Shown in pieces: positions 48,166 to 52,992 of a stretch of DNA of 52,992 nucleotides. The stretch's first letter is position 1, and each line of letters begins with the position of its first letter. Location: the NCBI GenBank assembly GCA_905250885.1, contig CAJNOQ010000380.1:1-52992 (forward strand). The letters are read 5' to 3'. Made by a program: the position numbers and the translations under genes. Source of the stretch: Didymodactylos carnosus (lineage: Eukaryota > Rotifera > Eurotatoria > Philodinida > Philodinidae). The notes beneath the pieces were generated by a model. That model was given only the letters and a program-made list of their open reading frames with translations, did no database searches and was not told the DNA's origin.

Positions 48166-49894
48166 TTAATCATCAAAGGTAGGAATTATTTCCGATGCTC
48201 TGTCGTTTGGTTCTAAAGTTTTCATTTCTACAAAAATTCTTTCCACAGAATCGATCGATGTCTGTTGTAATTCTCTTACAAATTGGTGATATTTATATTC
48301 TGGATGACTATTACTCATGTTCAACATTTCCATTTCATTCAACGAAGGCGGTCTTTTCTTACAACGTCGTAACCTTACACGTATGAATGTATAGCGATGT
48401 AATAATCGGTCATAAATTTTGGAACAGATATGAGCAAATGAATTTCGAAACTTTTTACCAACAACACAATAGAATAAAAAATTCAATGCATGATAAGCAT
48501 TTTGTATTGTTTGAAGACTTTCATTCAATGATGGATGTTGAAAACATTTTGCATTAGGTTGAAACGAATGAATTATTAAATAAAAATTAAACGGACTTGT
48601 CATTAAAAGAAATAAAACATTAACAGCGATTAAAATAACCGACAGGTTCTATATTGTTTATTAAGGATGACCAGTATAAAAAAAAGGATTAGCATTTGAT
48701 ACTCAAAAGCTTTTGAATATGACTCTTGTCCATGTCAAATTTGTCTGCTCAAATTGTGAGTTAGTTACAGTCTATCCCTGTCATTCTGTATGGGACGTTT
48801 AAAATGAATGATCATTTATCAGAAATCTTAAATGTTGTTTGTTTCTGCCCTCTATGTCGATTCCCACCAGTAATAACTGTTAAACGTCGTCTTTCACATA
48901 CTTTGAGAACGATAATGAAACTACATATGGTTGTAATAATAAATGGAATTAAAGCATAAATAAATCCATCATAAATATTCCATAGCACACATCCTACTCT
49001 ATGACGTTGTTTGATCGGAGCATCGAAAAACATTTTCTGAGTTGATGTCGTATAATATATATATGGTTGATTGATTATTGTTGACGATAAGTTAATTGGA
49101 TATCGTAATGCTTTTTGAAAATGATCGGACACATCGCGATCATTGCTGTTGTTATCATTGTTTGTCACATTTTCTATAACGTTAAATGGACAAATGGACT
49201 TTATTTTTGAATTTAAACCATAACTGAATAGTAGTTGACCATCAAATAGAAATAATGGTATTGCAATCATTAAAAATAAAAGAGCGGTACGTATCCATGA
49301 TGTGGGACGATATGATTGTAGACTAAGAAGAGCATAGACTCGTTCAATTGACATTGAGCACAATTGCCATGAACATAAATGGCCAACATAAGCAACAAGA
49401 AATGAATGAAGACGACATATTTCAACCGATAATTTTCGTATATCATGTTTATAAATATTGTTATAACGAACAAATATCGATATTAAATATATAATGTTTA
49501 AACTACAAATAACAGCCAAATTTCGATATACATTTAATTTCCTTAATGATTTTGATAGTAGAGTAAGAATTGATAATCCGTTACCACACAAACCAATGAT
49601 AAACAATATTATAGTGCAATAAGAGTAAAACGATGATGGAAAATAAGTGTGATTTTGATAATTACTCAATATGGACGATTTTGTACTTGACACTGTTCGA
49701 TTTAAAACAGATATATCAAAACATTCGATGAGTTCACGAATAATGTGCCATATACAAATATGACTTGAATTCGATGTCACATAGCGTAAGAGAAAATTAC
49801 ATGATGATAAATTTGCATTTGTCGATGAACACCAACATGCTTGAAAATAATTGAATTTACATAATGTTAAATTTGTTTTCGTTACAATAGACTC
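48166..49894 (-). CDS. Rhodopsin-family 7TM receptor (5' exon(s) not identified)
   Basis: Two exons are supported: 49894–48878 and 48648–48166, joined in phase 0. The extracellular N-terminal part has several cysteines (ACWCSS) and N-glycosylation sites. Helices in order: TM1 (IILFIIGLCGNGLSILTLL, conserved GN), TM2, TM3 ending CSMSIERVYALL (ERV replaces DRY), TM4, a long second extracellular loop rich in Asn, TM5 (GFIYALIPFIITTICSFIIV), TM6 (NLSVILIAVNVLFLLMTSP) and TM7 (NAYHALNFLFYCVVGKKFRN, a diverged NPxxY). A cytoplasmic tail of about 90 residues follows, stop at 48166. Such diverged peptide-receptor-like GPCRs are often expanded in lophotrochozoans; the ligand is unknown. The donor of the first exon is uncertain: GTTATT at 48877 fits the phase, while reading on gives an intracellular loop that ends in a stop at 48812. 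The Met exon upstream was not found. Confidence 0.8.
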
Positions 49895-50669
49895 CTAAAA
49901 AGATATAAAAATGTGTTAATCAATTGCAAATTAAAAGCTAAATCATCTGTGAAAGCATAATTTTGATACAAACATTGAAATATATTAGTCCAATAGCAAC
50001 ATTGATTTTCTGCTGAAAATTGAAGAAATATAAACGACTTAGTCTGAAAATGACACGTTGATTAACATCGGAAGTAGTGTATCTACCAGCTTTTTTGTTG
50101 CTTGAATACTTACATGGGCCTAACTTAATCTTTTGAGAAAACCGTGGTGCTTTCCTATGTAAACTGCTTCAACGGGGACAACCTTCTACCTTCTTCAAAA
50201 AGAAATCAGCCGTTTTTTTCTTTATATATGCAACTGGTTTAATTCGAACTTTCAAGAAGTGAATTTATTAATAGATTGTGATACAAAATAGCTCAATATT
50301 GGATAAACGTAGGTGCAAATGCCTGATTCACTTTAAAAGGATTTATATATTCTATCTAACGTTTGATAGAAGCAATTTCTAAATTTGTGCTTCGTTCCAT
50401 TTTTCCATCCATTTTAATTCTTAATTTGAAGTCTAAAAAATACATTATCAGCACACGATGTTTTTTGTAACAGAGGTATTTTTAAAGTCACGTTGAGCAA
50501 TAATGACGTCCGAATGTGGTCTTCTAAGCAGACTTCTAGATACCATGAAAAAGGAATTCCCCGGAAACAACAAAATCTGAGAAAATTATTGATTTTTGCA
50601 GCAGGCGCTTCACATAAAAGTGCCAAAAACCACCTTTGAGAAATTGGGAGATATTGGTCAGATTACTAA

Positions 50670-50960
50670 GGTCGGGCCGTACGCCCGTCACGCTCTGTAC
50701 ACAACGTGCACATGACATGCGCGTAGGTCATATGTATTTACTGTACAAAATGCATATCTTGCGTACAATGCTTACCATTTACCATTTTTAAAGGTTTATC
50801 ATAGCTGTCAGATAAACATGTTACTATGGAACTGTAGAGAGAGAAAATCAGGTCACGCTCGGTACGGGCACCGTGTATACACATTCGTCATGCGTGCCAG
50901 TCGAAACGTACATCACGTACAGAGAGTGACGTGCGCGTGCAACGGGCGTAGCGCTCTACC
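50670..50960. other. GC/CpG-rich patch with repeated GTAC
   Basis: In a region of about 30% GC, this stretch has many CpG and about eight GTAC sites (CGTACG, TGTACA, GGTACG, CGTACA), plus GACGTG and TGACGTGCG. The composition is unlike its neighbours. It does not encode an open frame of note. Confidence 0.5.
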
Positions 50961-51985
50961 TGGTACTTTTTAATTTTTCGATCTCAATGGGGAAGTTGAT
51001 TTTCTTTCGGTTTTGTGTATCACATACAGAAGACATACATATAAAAGCGCTAATTAAGTAGACGTTTGAACAAACTGTTTGTTTTTTTAATAAATATTTT
51101 TGGTTTGGTGTAATAATAAAGTTTAGATATCATGAAGTATTCAAAAGATAGTTTCGAAAAGCTCGAATCATACTTCTTGTGACGTATGAAAAGCTCTGCA
51201 AGATGGATCACAGACAACCTTAAAGTGCCGACCATCCCTTTGGAGCGTTAGTGATTCAAAACTTGTGATTTAAAAAACTTCACATACTGCTAGAAGCAGA
51301 ATTTTATGGAGAATATAAACATAATATCAGCAAGTTAAATAAAATAGACGTAAAATAAATATATTTTTCTTGTATCATGAGTCATTTTTTATTCTTATCC
51401 ATATTTTTTTTCACTTTTTTTACGTCTGTTTCATAGAAAGTTGTCAGCTTTTCAAAATAAACATCAGATCTCAACCTTGATTTAAGCAAGCAGTTTGTCA
51501 ACTCGTTTTAGAGAAATTGTTCAAATATTATAAAATGGCTAATTAACAAAAATGCTCTCCCAGCAAAAGGAAGTCATATCTAATACTTAAAAATTTCTGT
51601 TCATAGGTTTTTTTAACAGGGGTTCTGAAGTGGAATGAATGTATTTTCGAGAAGAAGTAACCTTCAATATATAACGGTCGTCTGCTTGAATTTTGTACTG
51701 GCTTAAGGCGTACTCTTAGATGTATTTTTTGTCATTTTCCCTCACTCTACTATGAAATGGATAATGACAAAACTCTCCTTTTGTCCCTGTGGTTATAAAG
51801 GAACTTCGTTTTGATACTTAAAATTTTCAATTAAATTTTTTTTTAACATTTTGCACATTTTTAACATTTTTTTTTCATTCTGACGTTGAACTTCATAATC
51901 TCTTCAATCATTCAATTATCGAGACAATCTTTCGAATCGCTTGCCTTCGAATATAGTGCCTTGTACTCTCTAAAAAAACGTGCTC

Positions 51986-52231
51986 CTTCGGAAACTGAAA
52001 GTGGTTCGAAAACTCTTCAGGGCTTTGAAAGTAACTTCGAAAACCGAAAGGATATTTTAGAATACAGTAAAGGCTTTCTAGTAGTTCGGGAACCCAAAAG
52101 ATGTTGAAGGAAAATGTTCAAAATAGAAGAATCGTATCCGCCGAAACCCTTTACAGACTTCAAGTTTCTTCGAAAATCGAAAGGGTATATCCTTTTTCGT
52201 TCTTGAGTATACCCTCTTCGGTACCCGAAAA
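51986..52231. repeat. Degenerate spaced repeat of TTCG–NNN–CGAAAG palindromes
   Basis: Copies at about 51987, 52036, 52085, 52169 and 52216 read like TTCGAAAACCGAAAG, most about 48–49 bp apart. It could be an old tandem repeat or the inside of a transposon. Confidence 0.4.
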
Positions 52232-52858
52232 GTTTTCTCCAAAACACTTTGGTTTTGGAATGCTTTGCTTTTCAGAGATAATTGTTTTAATTTGTTAATC
52301 TGTGATGAAGCATTCAATTGCATCACAAAAAAGAGACGGTCAGAGCTGTTCAAAAATTGAATGTCGTTCTCTGTCTACCTTCCATCCCTTCAACTTACTC
52401 TCTAGTATATACGTTACAATGTGTTTTACTCGGTTTTGTCTTCGAGGACAGAATGCAATAAGGAAGTTTACTTCGATACCACCAGTATACAGTAAGTTCT
52501 CATTGTCTAGGATTAGAGATGTGCAGGACACGCTTTCCCCACCCTATCATAGAGCAGGATAGGAGTCACTGAACAATGAAGTCAATCGCGAACGTTATGC
52601 TACTATGAAATTTTAAAAAATGGTGATTTCATCTATGATTTATATAAAAAAATAAAAGAAATGATCGTGCCATGAAAAAAACTTAGATTTTTCGAAGGGT
52701 AGTGCCCGGGCTATAAGATAGAGATCTGCGGTTGTGTCTATTACCCATGCCCATGAATATCCGCACAGTGGGCATTTTTTGCTAGAGCAGGCGGACTTTA
52801 GCTTTATAAGTGAACGAAAATTTCATGAACCATTTTTCTATAGGTTTTTCATGATCCT

Positions 52859-52981
52859 CTTTCTAATGGCATGAGAGTTGGGTTTTGAAAAAGTTTTCTA
52901 AGGAGTTTTCCAGAGATCCGGTCTCTGGAAAACCCTTCAGAAAACTTTCTCAATATTTAAAAACGATGCCACTGGAAAGAG
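52859..52981. repeat. Fold-back repeat at the window edge
   Basis: CTCTTTCTAATGGCAT…GTTTTCCAGAGA on the left pairs with its complement to 52981, with the apex at about 52917–52921 (TCCGG). Arms are about 58 bp, mostly paired with a few mismatches and gaps. The element may continue beyond the window on the right. Confidence 0.65.
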
Positions 52982-52992
52982 CATTGTCGAAA

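Larger units (their letters stand above)
49895..52858. other. Intergenic or upstream part of the receptor gene
   Basis: The receptor's initiator exon should lie here. A Cys-rich candidate frame on the minus strand near 50018–49960 (ENQCCYWTN) could be one, but no donor in the right phase is visible. The rest is unrecognised apart from the GC-rich patch (50670–50960) and repeated TTCG-type motifs (51986–52231). Confidence 0.4.

Noticed and set aside
48649..48664. U12-type intron in the receptor gene
   Set aside because: A TCCTTAAT branch-like sequence is present, but no ATATCCTT or GTATCCTT donor exists upstream.
1..52992. CRISPR arrays, bacterial operons or phage genes
   Set aside because: Introns throughout and metazoan protein families; no regular spacer arrays.

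Overview
This is eukaryotic (animal) nuclear DNA: AT-rich, with genes split into many short exons by GT–AG introns that are mostly 50–100 bp. All gene models use the standard code, and the recognisable proteins (papilin, RILP-like, FAF2, RNF216-like, a mucin-4/EGF-like membrane protein and a rhodopsin-type receptor) are typical of metazoans. Tiny introns, low GC, scattered small DNA-transposon derivatives and a possibly lineage-specific rhodopsin-type receptor would fit a bdelloid rotifer or another compact-intron lophotrochozoan. No diagnostic sequence fixes the species, so this is inference. One N at 33786, flanked by two identical 227-bp copies, shows that this is a draft assembly.

Layout. 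1022–8885 (+): 3' part of a single-pass EGF-rich membrane protein whose N-terminus lies upstream of the window. 8.9–12.4 kb: a tRNA-like SINE with 15-bp target duplications and a frameshifted LINE 3' fragment. 12419–16772 (–): a RILP-like Rab effector with RH1, coiled coil, RH2 and a Ser/Pro-rich tail, with a possible cassette exon that would switch the C-terminus to a hydrophobic tail. 16.8–23.1 kb: AT-rich spacer holding a TA-flanked MITE. 23130–25546 (+): complete FAF2/UBXD8 (UBA, hairpin, UAS, UBX). 26071–34419 (–): complete 25-exon papilin-like matrix protein (GCCPDG modules, nine Kunitz domains, antistasin-like segment, two Ig domains, PLAC). 34.5–42.7 kb: gene-poor, with nested inverted-repeat elements. 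42682–46151 (+): complete RNF216/TRIAD3-like RBR ubiquitin ligase. 46960–48106: a 1.15-kb inverted-repeat element. 48166–49894 (–): 7TM receptor, probably lacking its first exon(s) in the model. 50–53 kb: no gene recognised; a GC-rich patch and another fold-back structure.

The genes do not form a pathway cluster. FAF2 and RNF216 both act in ubiquitin pathways and papilin and the EGF protein are extracellular, but their closeness looks incidental. The densest unexplained signal is the set of palindromic or terminal-inverted-repeat elements (about nine in 53 kb), many in introns and several with good target-site duplications, none with a visible transposase. The most interesting coding signal is the RILP-like cassette exon, where inclusion creates a stop codon across the splice junction. 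All exon boundaries were read by eye from splice consensus, reading phase and family similarity. They balance in phase, but there is no transcript evidence.
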